Shown piece by piece: positions 49,339 to 58,876 of a stretch of DNA of 64,000 nucleotides (position 1 is its first letter; each line of letters begins with the position of its first letter). The position numbers and the translations under genes were made by a program. The stretch is from Mesostigma viride (taxonomy: Eukaryota > Streptophyta > Mesostigmatophyceae > Mesostigmatales > Mesostigmataceae): NCBI GenBank assembly GCA_009746045.1, contig RPFO01000041.1, positions 520,721-584,720 of the forward strand, given 5' to 3'. The notes under the pieces are model-generated. The model saw nothing but the letters and a program-made list of their open reading frames with translations, ran no database searches and was not told the DNA's origin.

Positions 49339-51622
49339 GCTATGTCGCACAGGGATGATTTCCTGGCCGTATTCGACGCCGGGGGCAGCCGACAGCAGTT
49401 ACATGCCATTAAATCCGCCGCCGGGGGATATTTCAGTGATCCTCCGTGGTGTCGCCGCCAAGTATCGCCTGGCTGCCCGCACCCTCCCCACCTTGCCTCC
49501 GCGCCGGCAGCTTGCTGTCCACCGTCACGCACCGACAGCGGTCGCCGCCAGGCAGATGCTCCGCCGCAACAGAGATCCGATCGCCAAACCTGGGCTGCAA
49601 GCAGCTCTGAGGGCCGCCTACGAGCAGGCTGAGAAGGCAGATGCTCAGCAGATGGTCAAGAAGGACCTGCGCAGCTGCCAGCAGAAGCACGACGGCAAGG
49701 GGGCCTGGTTGTGGTACAAGCGCCTCGGGCACCCGGACGGCCTCGGCCGGCCCCACCGCCACGACGTCCCAGCCGGCGCCCCAGCCAAGCGGCTTCGTAC
49801 CTGGGCCACGGCCACGGCCGAGGTCGTGGGGACAGCTGCGCCGCCCCCACCCCTGCTCCCAGCCGCCGCCGCCCGTCCGGCCGCCCTGGCCGGCCCCGTT
49901 GGGCCCCCGGCCCCGCCTAGATCAGCGGCGGACTACCTAGTCCCCCCGCTGGTCGGCCCACTTGGCGACCCGTCTGACATGCCTCCTTTCACCTCTCGCG
50001 AGGTCACGGAGGCGGTCCAGCGCCTGCGTTATGACGCTGCCACCGGCTCCGACGAGATTCCTGCCGCAGTTGTAAAACTTGCAGCCGAATTCGAGGACAC
50101 AGGTGTTATGCTGCTCTTCCGGGACATCTGCAACCGCCTTCTGCTGTCGTCGCAACCACCTTCAGCGGCCTGGCAACACAGTTTTCGCACGATGCTGTAC
50201 AAGAACAAGAGGTCGCCTGCCGACCCCGGCAACTACAGAGGGGTGTGCATTCAAAGTGCCCCCCTCAAGCTTCTTATGCGGCTCATCCTGAAACGCCTGC
50301 GCACGGCCCTGGACGGTCACCTCAGCGAGACTCAGCACGGCTTCCGTTCAGGTCGCAACACAGTACAGGCGCTCTTCGCTACTCGCCGACTGGTGGAGGA
50401 ACTGCAACGCCTTCAGCCTGGTGAGTCCCCTTTGCACCTTGTGCTGGTGGACTTCATCAAAGCCTTCGATTCGGTTTTCTGGCCTGCGCTTTGGGACATC
50501 CTCGAGTTGTTCCGGATCCCCCGCCCCCTGATTGCTGTCATCCGCAACCTGTATGAAGGGTCCACCACTTCGGTGCGCACTTCTTACGGGACCACGCCCC
50601 CATGCCCTTTACAGAAGGGTGTGTGGCAGGGCTGCGTGCTGTCGCCCTACCTGTTCATTATTGTTGTCGAATACGTAATGATTCAGGCGCGCAAGCGATT
50701 TGCCCGCATCGTGGGCAGGGAACCAAGAGTGCAGGTTGCTAACAAATTCTGGCATGGCGGTGCGGACACGGAGATTCGGCTGGCAGACATCATCTACGCA
50801 GACGACACCACCCTCTTCGAGGACACTGAGCACGTGCAGACATGGCTTGACTGCCTGGCTCTCGAGGCCCGTGCAGTGGGGCTCGAGGTCAGCAAGAAGA
50901 CAGAGGCCCTGGCGGTTGGGCTCCCCAACTCACCGCCGCCCCTCTATCTCCTAGACGGCTCTCGAGTCCTGTATCGGGACCGCGTTAAGCTGCTGGGCAG
51001 CCTGCTCCCCAGCTGCGAGGTTGATGTGGACCATCGCATCTCCCTCGCCTGGCACGCTTTACGCCAGTACCGGGCCCTGTGGCGCAAGCCCCTGGGCAAG
51101 ATCGAGAAACAGGACCTGTTCAAGGTCCTCGTGCTTCCTGTTCTCACGTATGGAGCCGAGACGTGGACCCTTACCGCCGACCTGGCCCGCAAGCTGGACG
51201 GCGCGGTCACCAACATGCTGCGTTCCATTTTCAGAGTAGGATATGCTGCTCATGTCCGCAATGAGGACCTGTACCAGGGCATGCCATATATCACCAGCAC
51301 CATTAAGCAACGACGCCTGCAGCTAGTAGGGCACCTAGCTCGCACCAACCAGGTAGACACCTCACGTGCCCCCCCCGCAGGACTGCGACCAGCCCAGCCT
51401 GGCCGGCACCTCCTGACGTGGGCTGGGCCCAGTGATGTTAGACGCCGCAAGGCCCGCACCTTCAAAGAACAGCTAGTAGAGGACATGGGGGGCCTAGGCC
51501 TCTCCGTGATTTGGAAGAAGATGATGGACAAGGCCAAGTGGGCCCAGGTCATAGAGGACAACGAGCCCCCCCCAGTGGGGAAGCGCCCCCGTGTGCAATC
51601 CCACGGGAGGCACGCCAGATAG
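49339..51622 (+). CDS. LINE-2 reverse transcriptase
   Basis: The long frame from 49355 (real start upstream, cut by Copia-2 and shifted near 49400-49440) encodes a linker, then RT blocks: SPADPGNYRGVCIQS, GFRSGRNTVQALFATRRL, LVDFIKAFDSVFWPAL, GVWQGCVLSPYLFIIVVEYV, IIYADDTTLFED (catalytic YADD), KLLGSLLPS, then TYGAETWTLTADLARKLD and ends HGRHAR. The RT is full length with no internal stop. The YGAETWTLT-type C-terminus recalls RTE-like elements, but clade assignment needs a tree. Confidence 0.9.
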
Positions 51623-51758
51623 CTCCCCTAGGGCAGCGTGCGGCTGCCTAGATAGATGTTGTAGTTAGAATGCTGTTAGATAGATGTAGTATGTAGCCAA
51701 TGTAGATAGATTAGACCGGTAGGACTGTTTGCACCCATCCATCCATCCATCGGGGTTA

Positions 51759-51813
51759 ATGCTCCGTGACTCCCCAACGGGAGCATGAGTCTAATTAATT
51801 AATTAATTAATTA
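51759..51813 (+). repeat. LINE-2 structured 3' end and TTAA tail
   Basis: Core hairpin CTCCC-CAAC-GGGAG (51770-51783), a longer outer pairing ATGCTCC (51759-51765) with GGAGCAT (51780-51786), and an alternative GACTC/GAGTC pairing (51768-51772 / 51787-51791), then (TTAA)n. Also found at 15781-15812, 56566-56597 and, diverged, 9891-9920. Confidence 0.7.
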
Positions 51814-51825
51814 ATGGAGTTGCGC

Positions 51826-51996
51826 CCACGCCATGCCGATCCGTGTCGTCAGGTCGTCCTCGCAGTCGGGAAGCCAACTGCCGAGCAGCTTGAAGCGGCC
51901 TGAAGTAGGGTAGTTGACCTCGGTGTCGTCTAAGAGGCGGAGTGTGGGTGGGGGCCCTGCCATGCCGAGGGCCAGGGCCTTCGTTTTGGGGCTGAT
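51826..51996 (-). mobile_element. LINE-4, second half
   Basis: Reverse complement of LINE-1 about 37485-37655, continuing 39169-39893 across the LINE-2 insertion. Homology ends at GGGGCTG/ATTTACG, the 5' truncation point. 51997-52336 is non-coding DNA that includes the SAS10 3' flank. Confidence 0.8.
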
Positions 51997-52336
51997 TTAC
52001 GTGGACATATTTTGATGAAATTCATTTTATCGGTGTTTTTAATAATAGGATTGAAGATGTCACTTCATAGGAGTGTGCCCCACAAATGAGCTTGTCAGCA
52101 CTACTTTACCATGGCGGTCCAAACAACTAGCGTCGATCTGATAACGCCGGTTTTCCAGCCTAAAAAAAAAGGCTGCCTCGAGGGGCTCTCACATAACAAC
52201 ATGGCCCTTGTAGGCTTTGCATAACATCAATATTGGATATTACGCAACCCGACTGCCAGGACCCGAAAACGGGCCAGTGACCTCCTTGTCTTCTTCGAGT
52301 GCAGACCTCGTGGACAGCTCTTCACCGCTACGAGGT

Positions 52337-52465
52337 TTAGCCCAACCTCCTACTCTTGCTGATATTTGCCTTGATGCCCGTGGCTTCGCCACCGTATGTC
52401 AACTCGGCTGGCCTGACTCCCTGGACTTGGGACTTTCGGCGGATGACAGCCTTCTCATACTTCAC
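52337..52465 (-). CDS. UTP3: SAS10/UTP3, last exon
   Basis: Encodes VKYEKAVIRRKSQVQG … TYGGEATGIKANISKSRRLG and stop TAA (52337-52339), the conserved extreme C-terminus of the Sas10/Utp3 family (xKxxKAxxRRKGQV…YxGExxGIKxxxxKSxxL). The acceptor is GTACAG just before the first GTG codon. Sas10/Utp3 is a U3 snoRNP / SSU processome component needed for 18S rRNA maturation in the nucleolus. Joined in phase 0 to the exon at 53551-53619. A family-typical Gly is Ser here (RRKSQV), a possible substitution in a functional gene. Confidence 0.88.
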   Translation of the reverse strand: MKYEKAVIRRKSQVQGVRPAELTYGGEATGIKANISKSRRLG

Positions 52466-53272
52466 CTGTACACGCAAGACAAGCAAGGTTGGGACAACAC
52501 GCAGTGATTGCGTCCCGCACTTGCCAAGCCTGATGTAAGAAAACACAAGCGTCTCCAGATGGAACCAAGCGAGAATGCAGCCTCATTCTGACTACATATT
52601 GTTCGCATAATGTTGTCTTTATGATAGTAACGGTACTAACCACCGAGAGACTGTCCAGCATCTTTGAAGGGAGGAACGATGACACCAGCAAGGCTGGTGA
52701 ACAAGGCAAAATCTCGCCGCCTGGCCGTTGTGTGGCCAAGATGCTGCCAAATGGACAGGGCCAGCTCCCTACTTCACCCGGCACATACCTCAACCCGGCA
52801 CGTAACGAGTTGTCTACTTAACAACAATCCCAACAGCCTGGCATGCGCGCACCAGATCATGGCGCTTTCCGTGGATGAATAAAAACCTCCAGCATCACCA
52901 AGGTGCTACTCCAAATCGACCGTGTGCAGAAAGGAGGATGTGTGTTGAGGGCCGCTGGCAGGGAAAGAAAGGGGCGGGGAGGGGCAACCTGGCATACGGG
53001 GCTTCATGACAGGATAAGCAGCAAAGCTGAGAGGACGCCATGGGATTGGGGAGTGGGAAGGGAAACTGGTTGCTGGCGCACCCGTAGGCAGTAGGATCAC
53101 TGAGTGGTACATGGTATCTAACTGTAGGCATGATGCATAAGCAACTTCCTTCCTTAGCTGTGGCCAACATAGCAGGGAGCGGGCGACAACACGGACAGTG
53201 GGAGGGAGCAGGCAACGACACAGATTGTGGGAGGGAGCGGGCGGCCACAAAGGCAGTGAGGTCGCGCATGAG

Positions 53273-53520
53273 CATTGCATCGTAGCATTCTAAACAAACT
53301 ATTCTATTAATAAGTGTATCCTATTGCATCGTAGCATTCTAAACAAACTATTTTATTAACAAGTTTATCCTATTGCATCGTAGCATTCTAAACACACTAT
53401 TCAATTAACAAGTGTATCCCATTGCATCGTAGCATTCTAATCAGCTTGTTTTATTGCGTTGTAGCAGTCCAAAAAAATCATTCTAATCAGCTTGTTCTAT
53501 TGCGTTGTGGCAGACTAAAC
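53273..53520. repeat. 49-bp tandem repeat in SAS10 intron
   Basis: At least four units with a 49-bp period (TTGCATCGTAGCATTCTAA core at 53274, 53323, 53372, 53421), then two shorter degenerate units with TTGCGTTGTAGCAG. Confidence 0.9.
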
Positions 53521-53550
53521 AACCTTTTCAAATGATATCAGCCCACCCAC

Positions 53551-53619
53551 CTTGTACTTCTTGCGCGGGTTGCGGACCAGCTTGTTGCGGTGCGGTGTCA
53601 GCCCGCGATTCTTGTTCAT
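53551..53619 (-). CDS. UTP3: SAS10/UTP3, penultimate exon
   Basis: 69 bp encoding MNKNRGLTPHRNKLVRNPRKKYK, matching the most conserved Sas10 C-terminal box (KNRGLTPxRKKxxRNPRxKxK). Flanked by GGAACAG (acceptor) and GTGGGT (donor, 53545-53550 on the minus strand). Phase 0 on both sides. Confidence 0.9.
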
Positions 53620-53718
53620 CTGTTCCCAGTGAGCCCGACAGGGGCGGCGGCGCCCACAGCAAGGCGGGGGAGGGGGAGGGATCACATCACGGATCACATG
53701 GGGAACGGCAGAGCATCA

Positions 53719-53820
53719 TGTGCCAGCATTGCGTGCCAACTGCTAGCAATGTGTGCCAACTGCTAGCATCGTGTGCCAAGTGCTCGCATTGCGTGCTAAC
53801 TGCTAGCATTGCGTGCGTAC
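53719..53820. repeat. About 20-bp tandem repeat in SAS10 intron
   Basis: Five imperfect units of GCGTGCCAACTGCTAGCATT. Confidence 0.85.
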
Positions 53821-54027
53821 AAGGGTCCTGTTATAGAGGTGCTACGAGATCAGATCCCCGTGAAACACCGGCCCCCGAAGAAAGAACGCAGGTTGGTGGG
53901 GAAGTGGGGAGGAATCCCGGAGTCACGACAGGAAAATGAACCAGTACAAACGGAGCCCAAGCTGGTAAAAGTGATCGTCTAGACATGACTAATTGATCAC
54001 ATGTCATGATAACTAACACTCTGAGGA

Positions 54028-54394
54028 GACATAGATAGGCATAGATAGGCATAGATAGGCATAGATAGGCATAGACAGGCATAGATAGGCATAGATAGGC
54101 ATAGATAGGCATAGATAGGCATAGATAGGCATAGATAGGCATAGATAGGCATAGATAGACATAGATAGGCATAGATAGGCATAGACAGGCATAGATAGGC
54201 ATAGACAGGCATAGATAGGCATAGATAGGCATAGATAGGCATAGATAGGCATAGATAGGCATAGATAGGCATAGATAGACATAGATAGGCATAGATAGGC
54301 GTAGATAGGCATAGATAGGCATCGATAGGCATCGATAGGCATAGATAGGCATAGATAGGCATAGATAGGCATAGATAGGCATAGATAGGCGTAG
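54028..54394. repeat. 10-bp satellite in SAS10 intron
   Basis: About 37 copies of ATAGATAGGC with rare single-base changes (ATAGACAGGC, ATAGATAGAC, ATCGATAGGC). Minus-strand frames reading MPIYAYLCLS are artefacts. Confidence 0.97.
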
Positions 54395-54747
54395 TCATGA
54401 CCAACTGATTCATGATAAGTAATACTCTCCAAGGAGACAGGCACGATGAACACACGCACCAGTAATGCCATTCAACGCTGCTTGCGCAGCATGTGAGCAC
54501 ATTATTACTGTCAGCCCAAAACAAAAAGAATTGACCCCCCCCGTTGAATCCCCCAAGAAGCACCTACTTTGGGGGAAAAAAGGCATCCCCCCCCAGCCCC
54601 CCTCCAGAAAACAAGCACTTATGCACAGCGCGAACCCCAGGGATCAACATTCGCATCACAATGGGCACAAAGAAAGAAAAACGGGTGGCTGGCGTAAAGT
54701 GTCATTTATCTACTTTTAAAATAATTATTACTATGTGTCGCACCCAC

Positions 54748-55122
54748 CTCGTACGACGCCCCGCGCTTGCCCTCCGCCTCCTCCTCCTCGGCATACTCCT
54801 GCTCCACCCGACCGTACTTCTCCTCCTTGAGGCGCTTCTTGGCCAGCTGCGCCGCCTTGGCCGCCATGTACGTGGCCGCCGCCTCCGCATCCTCCCCGCC
54901 ATCCCCGTCCCCACCCTCATCGTCATCGTCACCATCACGGCCCCTACGCCGTTTGCTCCCGCCACCAAAGTGCGGGTTCATGCCGTCATCGTCGTCCTCG
55001 TCCTCGTCGCCACCCTTGCGCCCGGAGCCACCCAGCGTGCGCTCCATGCGGACCTGATGCTGGCGCCGGCGCTCGTTCAGGTCCGCGCGCAGCGGCACGT
55101 CCATGTCGCCCGAGGCCGCCGC
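54748..55122 (-). CDS. UTP3: SAS10/UTP3, internal exon
   Basis: 375 bp, phase 0. Acceptor GCGCAG (minus strand, 55123-55128), donor GTGGGT (54742-54747). Encodes a basic start (PLRADLNERRRQHQVRMERT), an Asp/Glu-rich segment, an Ala/Lys helix and the family-typical GKRGASYE that joins directly to MNKNRGLTP. Upstream exons (the Sas10 N-terminal domain) were not found in the window; the 55440-56145 minisatellite and the LINE at 56547 lie where they would be expected, so the gene is either split by long introns beyond the window or truncated. Confidence 0.82.
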
Positions 55123-55439
55123 CTGCGCGCCCGCACAAATATATTATTTATACCAGTAAATTATAAATCATACATAAAAGGGACAAGTCGCGAAATCCGG
55201 AAAAAAAGTGTGTAATGAGTCAAAAGTGCAATGTGCCGACAAATGCTGCCATAGGTTCTGCAAGGACAACGCTAAGCCCATGGTGTGGTACGGACGGTAT
55301 CGACACCAGCAGCTAGGTCGGGCAGCTGTGTCTATAGCTCCGGCTCACGCACATGTTTATGTCTTCCTTCTCCCCTAGCGCCACCCTCTGTACAGGTATC
55401 TCTCTGTATTAGTACACATCTCCATGTATAAATCTCTCT

Positions 55440-56145
55440 CTGCATATCTCTCTGTATAAAGAGAGAAGAGACATGTATGAGAGATATAGAAAGAGAGACG
55501 AGAGAGATACTACTATGAGAGAGATATAAAGAGAGAAGAGACATGTGTGAGAGAGATAGAAAGAGAGAAGAGACATGTATGAGAGAGATAGAAAGAGAGA
55601 AGAGACATGTATGAGAGAGGTATAAAAAGAGAAGAGACATGTATGAGAGATATAAAGAGAGAAGAGACATGTGTGAGAGAGATTTAAAGAGAGAAGAGAC
55701 ATGTATGAGAGATAGAAAGAGAGAAGAGACATGTATGAGAGAGGAATAAAGAGAGAAGAGACATACATCAGAGAGGTATAAAGAGAGAAGAGACATGTAT
55801 GAGAGAGGAATAAAGAGAGAAGAGACATGTGAGAGAGATATAAAGAGAGAAGAGACATCTATGAGAGAGATAGAAAGAGAGAAGAGACATGTGTGAGAGA
55901 GGTATAAAAGAGAGAAGAGACATGTATGAGAGATATAAAGAGAGAAGAGATATGTATGAGAGAGGTATAAAGAGAGAAGAGACATATTTGAGAGAGATAG
56001 AAAGAGAGAAGAGACATGTATGAGAGAGATAGAAAGAGAGAAGAGACATGTATGAGAGATATAAAGAGAGAAGAGATATGTATGAGAGAGGTATAAAGAG
56101 AGAAGAGACACATTTGAGAGAGATAGAAAGAGAGAAGAGACATAT
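55440..56145. repeat. GA-rich minisatellite
   Basis: About 700 bp of 30-36-bp units built from GAGAGAAGAGACATGTATGA and TAAA/AGAAA spacers, with a higher-order pattern (55979-56050 repeats 56090-56140). Minus-strand Ser/Leu/Tyr frames are artefacts. Confidence 0.95.
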
Positions 56146-56328
56146 AGGTGCTGAAGGTCCATTGGAGTGCCTTCCTACCAGAGAAACAAGTTTATTACAA
56201 TAAGTGTGTGCAGGCTTTAACAGTTGAGCCTAGCCACACCCTCAAAATCATTGTACAAGTCATTGTCAAGTTAGGCCAGTTCACCATGCTGGGGCCCAGC
56301 ACATGCCCCCTTGGTCCAATCTTGTCCC
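56146..56328. repeat. Dispersed repeat R1, copy 1
   Basis: About 183 bp nearly identical to 58689-58876 (TCCATTGGAGTGCCTTCC…GGTCCAATCTTGTCCC), same orientation. Confidence 0.9.
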
Positions 56329-56349
56329 CCAACAGCAGCGAGGGTGGGT

Positions 56350-56546
56350 GGGTGGGAGCTGCAAAAAGGCCTCCCTACGTTCACCACACCACTCTAAGTA
56401 TGGTGTGAAAATGGAAAACAAAGCACATGTCTCAAGGCGCCGCGCCCCCCTCAATCAAGGGCGGGCACGGTTGCCAGTAGGCACTAGTACCGGCGCACCG
56501 CCGGTCCCCTTCTCTCTAGTCCTAAGTAACAACAAGCACCTTACAT
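56350..56546. repeat. Dispersed repeat R2, copy 1 (left part)
   Basis: Matches 63730-63925 (GAGCTGCAAAAAGGCCTCCC … CAAGCACCTTACAT). Interrupted by the LINE at 56547 and continued at 58577-58664, exactly as in the uninterrupted copy at 63920-64000. Confidence 0.9.
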
Positions 56547-58576
56547 TAGTTAATTAATGAATTAAACTCGTGCTCCCGTTGGGGAGTCACGGAGCACCGA
56601 AGTGCTTTTAATCCCTGTGTGTGCACTACAGGAGAAAGGGCAGAGACCCCCAGTCTCCTTCATGCCAGAGGCATGCCACAGCTGCATTCGGGCGCGCTAG
56701 CTAAACGGACACGCTAACGATCCGGCAGTCTGTGGGTGCAATAAGACCCATGTGAGCATATCATAGCCAGGAGCGTGGGCAAGTAATCTGAACATAGCCA
56801 GGGCGTAGCATGGCTGTACTAGGACTAGGCTAAGGCTATGGCTGGTTGTGTACCGTGCGTTGGCGGCACGTGACTAGGTGTGTTGGCACAGCTAGGCAAA
56901 CATTCTAGGCATGGCTGCCTTAGCGGCAGTGACGCCAATGGTTACAAGCTAGGGCTATTGCTATTCTAGCCCGCTGGGGGCGTCCACATCTTGTGGTTGA
57001 TCATCAGGTCCCCGCCCCTCCAGTACACCTTGGGCTTCTGGGGGTCCTGCTTATGGCGGAGGTATTCCGGCCACAGGTCGCGTCGCTGCTGTTGCTGAGC
57101 GGGGGTGAGGTCGTCATCCAGCGTCCAGGTGAGGTCGTGCAACCGCTTGCGACGAGTGAGGAAACGCTGCTTATCCTCAGGGGAGAGGAAGGTGAGCAGG
57201 ACTGGTGGGGGAGCCGCCTTGTCCCGTGAGTGGGGAAGGCGGTGGCACCCACGCAGTTCTACCTCACCTACCAGGCCCATGAGGGTAAGAAGCTGGTTCT
57301 TGAGCTCGTCAGCAAGGGAGGTTGACGTCTCACCTGGCTTCTGGGGGAAGCGACGTAGCACCACTCGGCACTCGCGGCGAGCGCGATCGGTGACCTCCCG
57401 TTGCTGGGCCTGGCGGTGTTCCTCCAGCTCCTGGAGCTTCGTGGCGATGGCCTCGGTGGTGGAGGCGGTCGCGGACCGCAGCAGGTCCGCATAGGAGAGC
57501 GGCGGGAGGTCACCAGCATCCTGCCGGGGTGGCTGGGAGGCAGTGGTGGCCGTCTGCTCCGCTAGCTTTGGGACCTGTGTGGCCAGGGCCTCGGTGTGGG
57601 CGGTGATGGCCTCAAGCTTCTTCATGAGCACGCCGCACTTGCCCTCCACCTGGCTAAGGCGAGAGACAAGTGCAGCATGCGTTTCCGAAGCCTGCGCCGC
57701 GGTGTGTAGCGCCGTGAACTGTGGTTGTAGCTTGTGGACGACCTTGGTTTCCACGTTGGAGACCCGGGCCTCGACCGTGTTGAGCGTGGTGTTCAGCGAA
57801 GTCATCTTCTCGGCCAGCGGCCAGGTCACGTGCTCCTCCAGCACTGCGCGGATGTCATCCTTGCAGAGGGAGGAAGCCGATGGGGCTGCCGGCTGTGCGG
57901 GGGCTGGGGCGTTGAGTGCGTTGAGTGCTCTGCTGATTTCGCCGAAGCTGCGCTGGTAGTAGCTGGTCAAGATAACCAGGCGTTGGCGGGATTCTTCAAA
58001 GGTGTAGAGCCAGGACGTGTCGCGGTAGTCGATAGCCGTCCCGCGAGAGGGGGCCCCTCTCGCGACCACAAAGAGCTTCCGCTCCTGTGTGAGGAACAGG
58101 AGAACTTCGATGACTTCCTGCGGCGACAGCTTCTGCCACTCGAGGAGGGAGAACCGTTGGTCGCCGGGCAAGAATAGGCTCCATTTGTGGCGATCGTGGC
58201 ATAGTTTCTTGGGCTCAGGCGAGGCGCTTGGCGATGGGTCTGCTGGCGGTGGGTTGGCGAGCCCAGGCGGCTGGGCAAGAACGATGGCGAGAGGGTTGGG
58301 CTGGGAGCCGGTAAGCTCCTTTTCCAAACCCCGTTTTGCTTTAGGGGTCGTCATAGCTGCTTGTCACGTGATAACTTCGGCAATACTGCGTTTCAGCCGT
58401 AACCGATTATACTGGCGGGTGCGTCTCAAAAAAGCGCATCGAATGCAAGTGGTCTGACCGAATTTGGGGCTCAGATGCAAAAGATCTGAACTCCGCCGTC
58501 AGCCATACCGCCGTCAGCCATTTTCGTCCTAGGAGCTTTCGTTCGGCTGCTTACATGGTGTAGGAGCTTTCGTTTG
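56547..58576 (-). mobile_element. ORF1-only LINE (half-LINE)
   Basis: 2.03 kb with an 11-bp target duplication GCACCTTACAT (56536-56546 and 58577-58587) inside repeat R2; the empty site is present at 63915-63932. The minus-strand 3' end (TTAA tail 56547-56565, hairpin 56566-56597) matches LINE-2. Contains one intact ORF1 and no endonuclease or RT sequence. The 5' end has a short local duplication (CTTACATGGTGTAGGAGCTTTCG, twice in 58530-58590, cut here below the limit). Confidence 0.85.
56966..58354 (-). CDS. ORF1: L1-type ORF1 protein
   Basis: 462 codons. N-terminal domain with aromatic motif (KWSLFLPGDQRFSLLEW), central coiled coil about 165-290 (LNTTLNTVEARVSNVETKVV), then an RRM-like domain (RRECRVVLRRFPQKPGE … PPPVLLTFLSPEDKQRFL, about 325-405) and a C-terminal basic domain (LDDDLTPAQQQQRRDLWPEY) typical of L1 ORF1p, the RNA-binding chaperone of LINE RNPs. 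The frame is intact. Start ATG at 58354, with ACGTGACAAGCAGCT just upstream. The family call rests on domain order; a profile search was not possible. Confidence 0.8.
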   Translation of the reverse strand: MTTPKAKRGLEKELTGSQPNPLAIVLAQPPGLANPPPADPSPSASPEPKKLCHDRHKWSLFLPGDQRFSLLEWQKLSPQEVIEVLLFLTQERKLFVVARGAPSRGTAIDYRDTSWLYTFEESRQRLVILTSYYQRSFGEISRALNALNAPAPAQPAAPSASSLCKDDIRAVLEEHVTWPLAEKMTSLNTTLNTVEARVSNVETKVVHKLQPQFTALHTAAQASETHAALVSRLSQVEGKCGVLMKKLEAITAHTEALATQVPKLAEQTATTASQPPRQDAGDLPPLSYADLLRSATASTTEAIATKLQELEEHRQAQQREVTDRARRECRVVLRRFPQKPGETSTSLADELKNQLLTLMGLVGEVELRGCHRLPHSRDKAAPPPVLLTFLSPEDKQRFLTRRKRLHDLTWTLDDDLTPAQQQQRRDLWPEYLRHKQDPQKPKVYWRGGDLMINHKMWTPPAG

Positions 58577-58664
58577 GCACCTTACATGGTGTAGGTGACG
58601 TACGGTAGAGCTACGCTACAGGCGGCAGATCGGCCCCCTTTGAGCCCGCCGCAACATAACTATA
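58577..58664. repeat. Dispersed repeat R2, copy 1 (right part)
   Basis: GGTGTAGGTGACGTACGG … CCGCCGCAACATAACTA, identical by eye to 63922-64000. Confidence 0.9.
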
Positions 58665-58688
58665 AAATGAGCAGATAGCTAAAAAAAT

Positions 58689-58876
58689 AGGTGCTGAAGC
58701 TAAGGTCCATTGGAGTGCCTTCCTACCAGAGAAACAAGTTTATTACAATAAGTGTGTGCAGGCTTTAACAGTTGAGCCTAGCCACACCCTCAAAATCATT
58801 GTACAAGTCATTGTCAAGTTAGGCCAGTTCACCATGCTGGGGCCCAGCACATGCCCCCTTGGTCCAATCTTGTCCC
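58689..58876. repeat. Dispersed repeat R1, copy 2
   Basis: See 56146-56328; here with a 5-bp insertion (GCTAA) near its start. Order along the window is R1-R2-R1-(4.85 kb)-R2. Confidence 0.9.

Larger units (their letters stand above)
39894..51813 (+). mobile_element. APE-type LINE, LINE-2, containing Copia-2
   Basis: A 12-bp target duplication ATGGAGTTGCGC (39882-39893 and 51814-51825) flanks it within LINE-4. The LINE proper is about 3.9 kb once the Copia-2 insertion (41319-49338 plus GCTAT) is removed. It has a leader ORF, endonuclease (shifted frames), RT (long open frame), a 3' UTR with CCAT repeats, a conserved structured end (51759-51791) and a TTAA tail (51792-51813). Few lesions in RT suggest moderate age. 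Confidence 0.9.

Noticed and set aside
53831-54563. Frames reading MPIYAYLCLS repeatedly
   Set aside because: A 10-bp satellite is open in three frames by construction; it lies in a SAS10 intron.
55332-56162. 276-codon Ser/Leu/Tyr-rich minus frame
   Set aside because: Artefact of the GAGAGAAGAGACAT minisatellite.
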